A stretch of 64,000 bases of DNA from Isoetes taiwanensis (taxonomy: Eukaryota > Streptophyta > Lycopodiopsida > Isoetales > Isoetaceae). Below are positions 32,615 through 43,729 of the stretch, in pieces. The stretch covers positions 5,642,001-5,706,000 of the forward strand of contig JAJEKV010000064.1 of the NCBI GenBank assembly GCA_021234155.1, read 5' to 3'. Within the stretch, counting starts at the first letter, position 1. Each line of letters begins with the position of its first letter. Position numbers and translations under genes: made by a program. The notes beneath the pieces were generated by a model. That model was not told the DNA's origin. It ran no database searches and worked only from the letters and a program-made list of their open reading frames with translations.

Positions 32615-33289
32615 CTACTTTTCCTCCTTTGTGTCTGATTCTTTAATTTCGAGCTTGAAGATGTCGGCTACGTGCTTGCTCGTTATGCTCTTAGGTAATT
32701 TCTTACTAGATATGCATTGCATGATCGAGGTGACTTCCTTACATGTTACTTTTATTGTCTTGCCATTGGGTGCTGCTAGTGTCACTTTCCTTTTCCTGCA
32801 ATCAACTATGGCGCTAGTTGGGCCAAGATATTCTATGCCTATAATTAGGTTATACTTCCCAATGTTCATGACCTCTGTTCCTATTTCGATATTAATACCT
32901 GTCAAGTCTATATTAAAATTGATTCTTTTCCCTGTTGCGTGCTTGATTGCTCCACTTGCCAACACTTCTAGCCTTCGCTTTGACTTTAAGGCTTTCAACT
33001 TCAATATTTCTACCATTTTTGGGGAGGCAAAATTATGAGTGCTTCCCGTGCCTATCAGCAGTATGAAGAATTTTGCTTTTATTTTTGCTATTGTCGAGAT
33101 GACTTGGTACTCGACATTCTCGGTGTCAATGGCTGCATAGATATGGCACTCACCCTGGATGTAGTCGCGAGCTTCTTCGTCGTCATCTTCCGGGGGTGTC
33201 TTCCACCCTTCTAGCTCTACTAGTGCCACGTTTATTACGAATGGGCAAGTGTGCGTCCGATGTCCGGGTTGAAAACATCTGAAATACAA
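32615..33289 (-). pseudogene. Gypsy gag zinc knuckle and protease (element F)
   Basis: Begins with YFRCFQPGHRTHTCP, a CCHC knuckle whose first Cys is Tyr. It continues to a retropepsin-like domain: LIGTGSTHNFASP stands where D(T/S)GSTHNF is expected, so the catalytic Asp is Gly. MNIGKYNLIIGIEYL and a linker to the polymerase follow. Element H carries the same region at 43185-43691. Confidence 0.88.
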
Positions 33290-35070
33290 CTGCTTTTCTA
33301 TACATTCCTGTCATTTTTCCTTTGGTATGGACTACAAAAATTGTTCTATCAGTGTATTTATAATGCATGACAAAAGATCTTAATTTTGCTAATATTCGAT
33401 ATATTCTTGTAATACACAAAATTATAATAATAGTGTTATGATCACCGATAGTCTGGGTGATCTTCTAAAAATTTCTTTACTTGTGTTGTATTAACCGTAC
33501 TTCCCAAGTTCCTGAGAATGTTTGTGGTCGTTCCTCCTTGCATAGCCGCTACGATTTCTTCGACTCTCCTGTTAGAGGTGTAGGCAGCGGTAACTGCTAA
33601 CCCGCCAGACTGATGATAAGGAATTGTGAAGTTGAAGATGATTAATGCTATTGATCTCTTAACTAGCATGACATGGTCGACACTCTATTGAAATCTTGCA
33701 TGTCTACCAAAGCCCCAGAGTGTAATTGGCATGAATACAACTTTCTCCCCGCGGGGGCTGAACTGCCAGTGGATTACTGCTATCCTGTCGTCAGTGATCT
33801 GAGGGCCCTATCCTACCCCCCTTGCCGGGCTTCTGTCTCCATCTCCCTGTTTGACCTGTATCTGCCCGCATACTCATCCACTGGTGTGATCAATTCCCTA
33901 TGGTCTGCAAGTTGAGTTCTAAGGTGAGTTAGGTTGATGGCTCCTGCTCTATAGCTAGGCTTGTGTGTCATCGCGGAAGAGCTCAGTTGAAGTGCACTTC
34001 ATTCTTGGATCGCTATAAATTCTTCCTTCAATGGTAGCTCTTGCTGGATCATCATGTGCCTGATTCTACTGTAGGCCTGAATGTCTGTAGTGGGTTGGCA
34101 TGTGTATGACACCGACTCACGTACATCAACTAGAAAGTCATGTGTTTCTCGATCAGTAAAGTCATCGAGGTCCGATTGTTGTCGTAGGAGATGTAGGAAT
34201 TTGTGTCCTCTATATCCCCGATCTCTACATTCTGGTAGATTCTTGATATCGTGGAGAAGAAGGTATTCTTCACCTCCCACGATGATGGGGATGAGGCTTA
34301 TAATGCCTAGCCTGAACGGTGGGGCTGTCCAGGTTGTCTGCTTGGCTTGGCTAGGCTAGGCTTGGCTTGGCTTGGATTTCTTGCTCTGCTTGGTGTCTCT
34401 CTTTTATGTGATCCACTTTGGTTGTGTCCTTGATGTCATCATCCTATTCACCTTCTTCATCTTCCTCATCCGAGCCTTTGTATTCAAGGAGTAGACGATC
34501 TTCTCATGTGGAACCAAGGAGTTCTATGCTCAAAGGTTGAATGAAAGTTTTCCCTAATTGTGTTTAAGCTTTGTGGAACAAGAACATGGCTAAGGCAGCT
34601 GTGTAGGAAAAGTACCTTCTCTTGTTCACAGTCATAGTCATGTAATATGGCATGCAAACTGCTTTGTTGTCCAGGTACTTAGCTATGTTTGGGACATGGC
34701 TTAGGGCTGCCTGGAGGGATGCCTTAGGTACAAATAATCCTATGCAAGGAGGCAGTTCCTATAGTGCAGGACCTACCTTTGCTTGGAATTCTTGCACGAC
34801 TTCTTGGTAGAAAGGTATAGCTGCTACTGTGGCGGACGAGTCAAATTGGTGTTGAAAAACTGAGAAGACAGAGTTAACATCTGCCTCTGCTACATGGGGA
34901 GTGGCGCTATATCATCGCTTGAATGATGCAGTAGCCATGATTCTGATGAAGATAGGGACATCAAACAGATGTATGAGCGCCTTATGAAGGTAGAAGATTG
35001 GCTTGGAGTGATGAGCAAAGTTGTATATTGCCAATGAGGGGTACCCTTGTATTTATAGACAGATTTTAAG
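33290..35070 (-). pseudogene. Gypsy gag, C-terminal and middle parts (element F), broken
   Basis: Minus-strand pieces make a gag-like protein. A block near 34560-34880 reads FQHQFDSSATVAAIPFYQEVV, then LQAALSHVPNIAKYL and KRRYFSYTAALAMFLFHKA, with a TAG inside. An acidic stretch (GSDEEDEEGE) follows, then frames at 33999-34280 and 33442-33669 without named domains. A similar acidic segment (EGYEDDETDDEDD) occurs in element H. The LINE at 35071-35902 cuts it from its N-terminal part. Confidence 0.6.
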
Positions 35071-35902
35071 TCGGCCGCACCTGGCTTACACTGTGGCAAT
35101 GAGTCCGCAGCGGCTTAGGGCCTGTTGGAGGGGTAAGAGAGATCAGTGGTTCGCCAGATGGAACGTGCAGGAGCACAGATGCGTGCAGGTGGACACAGCG
35201 GCCGATCGTGACAGCCTGCGGGAGTACCTAGACGCTTGTTTCCTTGGCAAGCTCTGGGACCCCGGCGCTCTAGAGCAGGTCAAAACGGCCCATTACAAGG
35301 AGCACATCAACCCCGTGTTAGCCTGGGGCCCACAGTCTACTGCGTTCCCGGCGCCTCGAAAAGCGCTTGACTCATTGCCTCCATTCGCGACAAAAGCGCC
35401 CACCATCTTCGCGATCGCGACGGGCGGTGGGTTGGGGAGCCCCGCCGGAGACGTGCTCGCAAGGTTTGTCAAAACGGGTGCCATTGAGGATGAGTCTCAC
35501 ACTTTCCGAAGTTGCCCAAATAAGCTCGGTCGATCCGGGCCGACACGCCCCTTAGTATGGCCGGACTTGCCCTTACATTTGCCGATGAACACACCGGCCA
35601 AGATGCGCCCACGGGTCGTACATTCGGAGGTACCGACTAGCGAGGTCACCTTTGCCCCCTTTGGCTTTCGGCCGCCAATGATTAGGCCTGGGGTGCGGTG
35701 CATGATTTGTATATATTTGGGTGTTTACGCATTTTGTATGTTAGTTTGTCGGCCAGGCTGATTGTCGCCCACGGTTTTCCTCTCGAAAACCCTTCGGGCG
35801 GGTTTTTAATCCGTGTCAAGAACCGCTTTGTCGTTTTTGTATTGGGTCCCATAGACCGATTGGTCTCCGTGGACGATAAAAGTACCTTCCTTCCTTCCTT
35901 CC
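35071..35902 (+). mobile_element. LINE 3' fragment with (TTCC)n tail, inserted in Gypsy gag
   Basis: Starts abruptly in the coding region (HLAYTVAMSPQRLRACW) and follows the copy at 2690-3776 through DACFLGKLWDPGALEQVKTAHYK to EDESHTFRSC, with several frameshifts after about 35340. The 3' tail at 35765-35884 and (TTCC)n at 35885-35902 are as in that copy. It is opposite in orientation to its host element F. Confidence 0.85.
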
Positions 35903-36529
35903 TATTCCTATTGTTTTAAAGTGGGATTATATTTGACTTACCCATGATAGGAGGGCATAATTGTTATATCTTTTTAGCCCACTTATGGCCCATCAACATC
36001 GACATTATTTGGGCCCTCAATTTCGACATCACGTGCTCACGCATATCTTTTGGTGACACAGCAAACTATTACTATTACCATTACCATCATTTTCGCCCCT
36101 AAATTTTTTGGCACCATGTTGTAATTGTCGGACTTGTCTTACAAAAGTCTGTACATGTTTTTGTGCTAAAAACTTTTAGGGGGAGGCAGTGTTTAGGTGG
36201 TTAACATTGTGCACATGTTAGGTGTCAGTGGTGGCAGACTGACACTTGGCATGATTAGGTTAACATGAGTGTAGGGCTTAGATTTAGCTAGAAGTAGGGC
36301 TCAGATTTGCGGTCTACACTATATTAGACCGGAGCCTCTTCAGATGTACTCAGGTTTTATCTCAAATTTGGAGAGCCTCATTTGGCCACGTTCCCTTCAC
36401 TCTTTGTACATATTTGTTTGTCTTGTTCTTGTTTTGTGATCATGAACATGGCAGCTTTGTAGCATCCGGCAGTCACAGACTGCTGATGCAGGATGTATGT
36501 GATCAAGTTATGGAGATGCAGTAGGTGAC

Positions 36530-36596
36530 TACTCATGGCATGCGCCACAGGCCCGAGTGAGATTCTCAATTGTGCTCCTGGCGCATAGCGTGAGTA
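36530..36596. repeat. hairpin repeat, copy 1
   Basis: TACTCATGGCATGCGCCA and TGGCGCATAGCGTGAGTA can pair as arms of 18 bases around a loop of about 31 (CAGGCCCGAGTGAGATTCTC...). Confidence 0.8.
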
Positions 36597-36733
36597 CAAA
36601 TAGCATGTTTGGGTCCTAGATGTCACCAAACTGGTTAAGTAACGGCATTTTCTTACTCTACTCGATGAGTAAAGCCCGAAAACATCCTTGTTTGCTCAAT
36701 TTGGGCTAAGTTTGGGGTAGATCAGGGGTCGAC

Positions 36734-36800
36734 TACTCACGGCGTGCGCCACAGGCCCGAGTAAGATTCTCAGTTATGCTCTTGGTGCACGGCATGAGTA
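36734..36800. repeat. hairpin repeat, copy 2
   Basis: TACTCACGGCGTGCGCCA opens it and TGGTGCACGGCATGAGTA closes it. The loop nearly equals that of copy 1. Confidence 0.8.
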
Positions 36801-37130
36801 TTGAAGGCTTATTTGATCATAATTTACCCAAATTAATAAAACAAAATATGTGCTCTGTAGATAATACTTATTTAAGACTCGAATAACACTTTTACTTATA
36901 TTACTCAAAATTTATATTACAAATTTTTTTATAGAGGTTCTAACAATCCTCTTTCTTAATAAGTTCTGCCAAATGCATGTCCTTGACCATGCATGTGACT
37001 CTTTTAATGTGAAGTGCGCATGCCAAGGAACCTTGAAGTGTTGGACAATCTTTTGCTCTACAACTTCTTGTTGGGCGAGGAGCATATCATCTGTCACTCG
37101 CTTGGTCTCGTCGAACCCATGTAGGATTTC

Positions 37131-38056
37131 ATGAGTCAACCTGGAGAATGTTGCTCAGGGAATCAAAAGGCCGTAGCACTGCTGGAAATGCCTGATCTTC
37201 TTAGCTGCTCGCGAGATAAATCCATGTTCCGCTTCATGGGCTTCTTGGGCGGTTGGGGTTTCTCCGTTGGGGGGGAGAGGGGGGTGGGGGTAGGGTATTC
37301 TCCTCCGTTGGCCTTCCTCCTTCCACATAGGTAACCCCGTGCTCCTGATAATACTTCGAATACACATCGTACATTTTCATATATGCCTTATATTCTGCCA
37401 ATTTGCGCTTGTACTTCCTGTCCTTCTTCAGGGTGTACGATTCCAGGTTAGGTTTACTAGATGGTTTGGCATCTGGCTTAGGCCACTCTGGGTATGGTAT
37501 GGTGGGGGTGCATGGAGCTCTTTCGTGTTTGCCTCTTCCCTTCTCTATGCCCAGGATCATTCTCCCATTCTTTCTTGCTCTTGCTGTTTAAGCAGCTCCC
37601 AAGCATCATCCGGCTCCGTGTCTGATGATGATGGCAGTTGGTCTGACTCTCACTCAGTGATCTTTACCCCCTCGTTGGGCGTCTTCTTGGCTTTCCTTTT
37701 TTTTTGTCTTCTCTGGAAGCGGGTCCTTGCCTTTTTCTGCCCTCTGTCGTGCGAGTTCCTCCCTTTCTGCCATCCTTCTCTTCTTCTCTTTCCTCTTCCT
37801 TCTTTTGATTCTTCAGAGGCAACGAGCCTACTTCTCTGAGTGTTCCTCATCCTGATCCTTCCTCCGCATGATCATTCTGTATCTGTTCCTGATCCTTTTG
37901 TGCTTGTTGATCCTCTTGCCCGTCTATTGGATTTTGTGAATCTCCATTTCTCCTCCATTTCTTGCCCGCTCCCACCTTTTGTTCTACAGCGAGGACTTGG
38001 ACACTCGTCAATCCATCTTCTATTACCACCATTGATGTTTGTTTGGTGCGAGCCAT
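37131..38056 (-). pseudogene. Gypsy gag N-terminal part (element F), starting MARTKQT
   Basis: Three minus frames in succession (38056-37847, 37850-37650, 37560-37234) give a hydrophilic protein. A start reading MARTKQTSMVVIEDG is followed by a Gln/Asp-rich region, a strongly basic region (RGKRRREGWQKG, RRQKKRKAKK) and a Pro/Tyr/Lys region (YKRKLAEYKAYMKMYDVYSKYY). Assignment as gag rests on position after the primer site and leader. The first seven residues equal the histone H3 N-terminus. Frameshifts occur near 37850 and 37600. Confidence 0.6.
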
Positions 38057-38195
38057 GTTTGATATCGCCTCGATCACCTCACTAGCACCCTAAAATTGGC
38101 TTGCAGGCTGGAGCTAGATAATTAAAAGGGAAGAATGTAAATGGCATACCCTAAGGGGTCGATTTATAGGGTTGGGGATTTTAAGGGTTTCCACT

Positions 38196-38231
38196 GGAGG
38201 GGGGGGGAGGGGGGGGGAAGGGGAGGGGGGC
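38196..38231 (+). repeat. G-rich purine tract
   Basis: Runs of 6-10 G separated by single A in the leader of element F; C-rich on the element's sense strand. It could form a quadruplex. Confidence 0.7.
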
Positions 38232-38307
38232 ATGTTATCTAACTATTTATATCTTAAATGTTTAGTAGCTTAGAATCTTTGATTCCCATAGGATATTTTA
38301 CTCCAAC

Positions 38308-38374
38308 TACTCACCCCATGCGCCAGAGGCTCGACTGAGATTCTTAGTCGGGTGCTGGGCGCACAGCATGAGTA
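38308..38374. repeat. hairpin repeat, copy 3
   Basis: TACTCACCCCATGCGCCA and TGGGCGCACAGCATGAGTA arms, with loop GAGGCTCGACTGAGATTCTTAG related to copies 1 and 2. It lies in the leader between primer site and gag start. Confidence 0.75.
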
Positions 38375-38513
38375 TTTACCCTTTAATTTGTCTTTTCTGT
38401 TTATTTTTTCTTAGCATTCTAATGGATGTTTCTGGCTTATATTTTGATTTTAAGCTGACTCACTCTGTCAGATTGCCTATTAAACTAACTATTCTTGGTC
38501 AACTATGGTGAAG

Positions 38514-38551
38514 TACTCACGGCGTATGGTCTCGGGTGTACGGCGTGAGTA
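38514..38551. repeat. hairpin repeat, copy 4 (short)
   Basis: TACTCACGGCGTA...TACGGCGTGAGTA, arms of 13 bases and a reduced loop. It lies in the leader of F, about 135 bases from the primer site. Confidence 0.75.
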
Positions 38552-38684
38552 GTCACATTCCTACTGACAAAATTTTTTCTAAAGCTGACTATAATTAATG
38601 CACATAACTTCTATATAATATTATCTAATCTTCAATGCTACTTGGAAAATGGCCAGTGCTCGATCTTGGTCCACCAAGCTCATG

Positions 38685-38696
38685 GCTCTGATACCA
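38685..38696 (-). promoter_or_regulatory. primer-binding site of element F
   Basis: The minus strand reads TGGTATCAGAGC one base inside the 5' LTR, an exact tRNA-iMet primer match. Confidence 0.9.
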
Positions 38697-38697
38697 T

Positions 38698-41189
38698 TGT
38701 GACATCCCCTGCTCATATACAATGCCCCGCACGTATAGAACTAGAGTTCATCCCTCCTGTCAGTGCATATCCGCTAACATGAGGCTGTCTACCTATCATC
38801 GGGTTCTTGATAGTGGACAAGAACCTGACGGGGAAGAATAGACGTGTCATTCGTCCCGTCTCCCTCGAGATCTACCTAGCCATGGAAGCCCATTATTATT
38901 AAATATAAGCACATGGCATCACATAAGATACATATTCACCTCGAAAGGTGGCTCACCATAACATAACATCCGAACAACAATATCAGTAACATCAACAAAG
39001 AAGGAAAATTCTAGGGAAAATTCTAAAACTACCCTTCTATCTTAATATAATTATTGAATTACCCCTGTATTTACATAAATTATTAAAATACCCTTCTTTC
39101 TTTATGTAGCAACGGCTACTCCTTTTGCGCCAGAATAACTCCGCGGTGATGCTGAATCGAGTATCTATAGAGTAGTATAGGACCAGGGATTTGTTAAAGA
39201 AAAGAGTTTGTTGAAGAGTGCATGCTCGGAAACGTCTCCTCCTGTAAGTCATTACTGTATTTGCATGTTTTGATTACAGTGGCCAAAATTGGACCCAATG
39301 CCGCAGTTAGAAAAGGAATTGCATCCAATCTGCTTGAATTATGTTGAATCAGAAGGCTGATATATCGATAGCAAATAGCTCTCCTTCTAGCATGCAATAG
39401 GTATTTCTATTTCCACTTTTGTGAACCAAAACTTGCTTACAGAAGTACTTGCACATTCTTAAAGTTTTAAGATACCTTCTTTCTGATCCAGTTGCTTTTT
39501 TTCAGAACCATGTTGCATAGATTATAGAAAGTCTGTTAGAGAAATGGGAAGGACCTCCATTGGCTAGGTGAAAAAAAAGATGTAGGTTGCAAGTAGAAGA
39601 GGATGAGGGATTGCAGGCACCAAATACTGTAATGGAATGTTTGGAAGGCAAGGTGAAGGATGAAGTAGTGGATGACGACCAAGATTCATGCAATGACACA
39701 GCCAAATGCATTTTAAATAGACATGGAATTTCGAAAAATTTGGGCAGATGCATCTCATGGGATTTTCGAGGATGATCTCTATAGGATGAGGCCTGCCTAC
39801 CTTAAAACAGAAGACAATGCTTTTGCATCGCATATCAAGAAGTGGAAGAATCTTTCGCAAAGCTCTGTAGAATGCTGGATTGGAGCCGAAGCAAAGGGAT
39901 TGTGCCATGAAAGGAATTTGTGATGCCAGTTGCGATGATGCTTTTGGGGTTTTTTTGGTCATATCCAATACAGGGACATTCTAACAAATTCAGAAAATAC
40001 AAGGGCAAAATAACAATTTAGAACAAAAAGAAGGGCATTTTTAGAATTTTCCCAAAATTCTACCCAGACTCATGGGGGTCGATTGATGGCTTGGGTCTCC
40101 AGAAGTTATTACAGACAGAATTCGTGGCAAATGGATTTGGCTAACATAAGAACATCAATGTTGGGTAGTCACTCCATCCGCCCTCCTGTGCATACTTTGC
40201 AGATAGAGTGAAAAGTATTGGGGATGTGACGATAGCCTGCCGGATGCATAGTCAGAGGGACTACTCCTGAGTTGCATCTCCCCGTTCCCGATGAGGCAGG
40301 AGGGGATCAATCCCATTCAAAAGGTCCATGCCAACTACAGGCGAGCTAGAGAGACACTGCTTGTCTACGACTTCAACCCCACTGAGGCGACGCATCACCT
40401 AGGAGGTGTCGAGCCCATACCTTGCCCACACTCAGTGGCAAACTATTAGGCCTAGCCCATAGCATTCTCTGATCGTCGCTACGCACCAGAGGGGTCAACT
40501 GTAGCTAGACAAGCCTTTGTTATCAGCTGGTCTAATCCCACTACCCACAGCCAGATGGGCTCCTATGCACAAACCACATTTACTGGGTACTAATGAGGTT
40601 ACTCTAGGAGCATCATCTACAAAGGCTCTGGTCTCTACCCCCTTTCCAATACACAAGAAGTGTGCTAGAGTAATACAATATCATCCAATGAACTGAAATA
40701 ACAGAATAAGGATCTATTTTATCTACTCTAATATACATGGTTAGGTTCATTCGTTAAAGGCTGAGATCTAGAGATCTGGAGATCCTTTAAGGCTAAGAAA
40801 AGATGCAAACTCGGCTTAATCTGTTGGGAAGCCATCATTGCATATCAGATCAACCACATATCAGATCCTTGACTAGTCCTCGGATGGCGTCCATGTTGTC
40901 AGGACGGCTCGGGAAAGCAAGCTCCACGGGTGCTGGTGAGTCAGAATGGGTCTATCGATGGTGCAATGCGAGCTCTGGAGGCTGGAATCTAAAAGGGACA
41001 CTTTTTTAGGGTTGGAATTTAAAAAGTCACTAAATATGGCAATTATATGCACATGTTAATTTCCAATGGTCATATTCCAAGGTACAACCCTATACGGTTG
41101 CCATGTGCATGTCGTTGGGGTTGACATGTACTAGTGACGTGGAAGTATAATATACGTATTCACATCCTATATTATGCTGGAACGTCACA
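38698..41189 (-). repeat. 5' LTR of element F, with Mutator-like insertion
   Basis: Starts TGTGACATCCCC and ends GGAACGTCACA. Removing the insertion at 39014-40053 and one target copy leaves about 1443 bp, close to the LTR size of B (1549). It shares blocks with the LTR of B (CCATCCGCCC..CTGTGCA.ACTTTGCAGAT.AG). Confidence 0.88.
39014..40053. mobile_element. Mutator-like element, 1.04 kb, with 9-bp target duplication
   Basis: AAAATTCTA lies at 39005-39013 and 40054-40062. The ends are inverted: GGGAAAATTCTAAAACTACCC at the left, and GGGAAAATTCTAAAAATGCC on the minus strand at the right. A 9-bp duplication and such ends are typical of Mutator-like elements. No transposase is present. The interior has a run of moderately long plus frames (39587-39775, 39723-39923) and an acceptor-like TTTTTTTCAG near 39505, so it may hold captured host gene pieces of unknown origin. 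Confidence 0.9.
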
Positions 41190-41703
41190 CTCGGTGCCTA
41201 AAAGGAAACAAGGCTCCCTTAGACAAGTGGAAGACCTTCGAGAAGTTGTGCAGATATATCCTTCTAGAAGGCTACGAGGATGATGAGACAGATGATGAAG
41301 ATGACAAGAAGAAGAAAACAAGAAAAGGCAGGGAATCCTTATCGAATCAGTATGATCTCATTCTATGCAGTGGAGCTATCTGGAAAAAATGGATAGAGAT
41401 CTGGGCTCTCTGGACGAAACAGAATGCTTAAAGATAGAAAAGGAAAGTTGCCAATAAGCCAGACACAATGTTGCTTACAAGCAATTCATGAAAATGATAC
41501 TGGGCTTAATGGACAAAGAAACGCTGGATCTACAGAGCAACATACTGGACGGGACTATCTTGCTTGGGAAGACAAGAAGCTCAAAACTGCAGGATGCAAA
41601 GAACTATGAGGTGGTCCTGAAGAGACAACGTGCATTGGAAGAGGGCATCACAAAATTCTGCAAAGTTGCTAACAACGCAAGCCAAGATCTTGAATACTAT
41701 AAG
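41190..41703 (+). pseudogene. Gypsy gag N-terminal pieces (element H)
   Basis: Frames give PLDKWKTFEKLCRYILLEGY followed by an acidic-basic run (EDDETDDEDDKKKKTRKG). In another frame they give MKMILGLMDKETLDLQSNIL and LKRQRALEEGITKFCKVA. The acidic block parallels the one in the gag of F. No named domain. Confidence 0.5.
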
Positions 41704-42071
41704 TGAAGGCCTCACTTGATGATGATGGGAATAACATATGACTTGTTTTGCATTGTAAATGTTTGTTGATACCATTATTGGCAACAACTAGACACTAACT
41801 AACAAACAAGCTCAAAATAAGTTGGCGTAATGCAATGTGTGCAGCAAGGATGCACGGGCATAACATGGTGTCACATACTAACTAATCTCAAGGAGTGGAT
41901 TGGTATTCAGGAGTTTTATTTCCAGACCCCATCATGCAGAGCCCTGAATAGGAAATGACCTAGCTAAAATCAGAGATCTAGGAGCTACGAGAATTGCTCA
42001 CAGTAGGAGTTCCTCCACAACCACCAAGGAACATTAACGCCGAAGTAGTGAAATAACCAATTTAGCAGTTA

Positions 42072-43060
42072 GTGCCATCGCCTGCAAAGGGTAAAGAGAA
42101 AGCAAGAAAGAGGAGGCACCATAAGTCATCTAGCTCTGGATCTAGCTTCGAATCATCAGAGACAGAGACAAAATCTAAAACAAAGGATGAAGAGGAAGTT
42201 GAGTTAGAGCAGGAAGATGAAACAACAACTCCACCTGCTAATAGACAAGCCAGGGCTATGGCTAAGGCCAAGGCTGATAAGGGAGCAGATTATCGTAAGA
42301 AAGTGGACAGCCATGAGTAAGAAATTGGAACGGTTTTTAGGCACAAAAGATATTGCATGGCGGCAGAGGTATGGCTTGATGAGATGAAAGAGTATGGAAT
42401 GCCTATGGGATGAAGGATAAAGACACAAAAAGAGTAGCTACTGCAAACCTTAAGGGGGCCACACGCATATGGTGGAAAGGGTACTTTCATGTTCACGGCT
42501 TGAGCCGTAACAATTGCAGGTTCAAAAAGTTTGCAAAAACCTTCAAGAGTCACTATGTACTAAGATCCAACCGATTCCAGATGGTGCAAGCTTTCTATAG
42601 GCTAGAGCAGGGCAGTAGGGACAGTCACATCTTATACGGAAGAGTTCATGCGCTTACAACTCTGTGCGCTAAAAATTGATGAAAAACAACCGAGGGCCAT
42701 ATTGATGAGCTCAATAAGAACATTAAAGCTTGTGCAAGAATAAACCCACGATGAAGATAAAGCACTTAGCTTGGAAGCCTCAGCAAGTCAAGTGACTCCA
42801 ATTCAGAAACAAGAGGGTTATGACAAAGCCAAGAATGCAAGAGCTTATAGTCCGAGATTAGCTAGTGTAGGGCCAGCTAAAAGCAACTACAATAGTGGGG
42901 GCTATAGAAAGCAAGAAGGAAAGATGCAGGTACTTTCAAAGATTAGAGTAGAGGTCCTAATCTGGTGAAAGATATTGGAATCTATACCAAAGGAGAAACG
43001 CGACGAGTGCATAAAGAAAAGGCTATGCTTTAGGTGGGCATAGGACCCATAAGTGCCCGT
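42072..43060 (+). pseudogene. Gypsy gag core and zinc knuckle remnant (element H)
   Basis: A Ser/Lys/Glu-rich segment (42072-42320) is followed by a retrotransposon gag core in 42410-42679: LKGATRIWWKGYFHVHG, FAKTFKSHYVLRSN and FYRLEQGSRDSHILYG. A knuckle remnant (LCFRW...DP with GHRTHKCP in the next frame) lies at 43020-43060. Stops and shifts separate the parts. Confidence 0.8.
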
Positions 43061-43184
43061 TCCTACATTGGCATTAGGAGCACCCACGACTTTGCCTCTC
43101 CCAGGCTAGTAGAGTGATCAAGGGCAGGACTTTAAAGTCGAAGCCCCTGCAAGGGGCACTATTTGCCACACAGATGGCAAGAGG

Positions 43185-43724
43185 TTGAACCTCGACATAG
43201 AGTTGCTGGGAATCTATGTGGTATTAGGCATGGAAGTGATGAACATAGGCCGATATGACCTTATAGTTGGGATGGAATACCTTATTCTAGCTTCAACATT
43301 GATTGATTGTGGGAAGAGAAGACTCATTCTAACTGCTCCAAATAGAAAGAAGATAAAAGTCCAAGGTAAGAAGCAAATCCTAATAATGCAATGCATGTCA
43401 AGTAAAAAGTTGCTTAAGAGCATAAAGAGAGATGAGATAGCATATATTTTCAAGTTGGAATCAGTAGAACCCGACACCAAAGGCAACACTGTAGATGAGA
43501 CTTTGAGTAAGCTGCCCAAGCAAGTCGCACAGCTCATTAAGGAGTTCTATTATTTGTTTCCAGATGAAATTAGGAAACTTCCGCCTTATAGAGAAGTAGA
43601 GTGCGGGATTGCACTTGAACCAAGCACCAAGCCGACAAGTAAGACACCATACAGGATGGACATCCTTGAATTGGCAGAGTTGAAGAAGTAACTCCAAGAT
43701 CTCTTAGACGTAGATTTCATTAGA
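43185..43724 (+). pseudogene. Gypsy protease end and protease-polymerase linker (element H)
   Basis: Encodes MNIGRYDLIVGMEYL, the C-terminal part of the protease, then SKLPKQVAQLIKEFYYLFPDE, ALEPSTKPTSKTPYRM and LDVDFIRPS. All lead into Gypsy reverse transcriptase. The protease active-site Asp region upstream is lost. A TAA lies at about 43689. Element D is inserted right after FIRPS. Confidence 0.88.
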
Positions 43725-43729
43725 CCTAG

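Larger units (their letters stand above)
35906..37130 (-). other. Element F sequence between gag parts, with two hairpin repeats
   Basis: AT-rich with no long frame except a minus frame at 36912-37139 (77 residues, no known domain). It contains hairpin copies at 36530-36596 and 36734-36800. Probably decayed gag and untranslated sequence. Confidence 0.45.
29526..41189 (-). mobile_element. Gypsy LTR retrotransposon F, defective, with nested insertions
   Basis: Minus-strand order is 5' LTR (38698-41189, including a Mutator-like insert), primer site, leader, gag, protease, reverse transcriptase, RNase H, integrase, then a partial 3' LTR (29526 to about 30525). Pol order with integrase last is Gypsy. 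About 440 bases of the 3' LTR, the polypurine tract and the integrase C-terminus are missing at the junction near 30525. A LINE sits in gag. Flanking pentamers (CACAG and CTCGG) do not match, so no target duplication is claimed. Several catalytic residues are lost. Confidence 0.85.

Noticed and set aside
34921-35020. Plus-strand peptide with DSDEDRDIKQMYERLMKVE
   Set aside because: It looks protein-like, but the minus strand here continues the gag of element F; no start or family supports the plus frame.
35071-35902. Independent host gene
   Set aside because: Sequence and 3' tail match the LINE copies at 2690-3776 and 1-800.
29521-41194. Target duplication around Gypsy element F
   Set aside because: Flanks CACAG and CTCGG agree at only three of five bases; not claimed.
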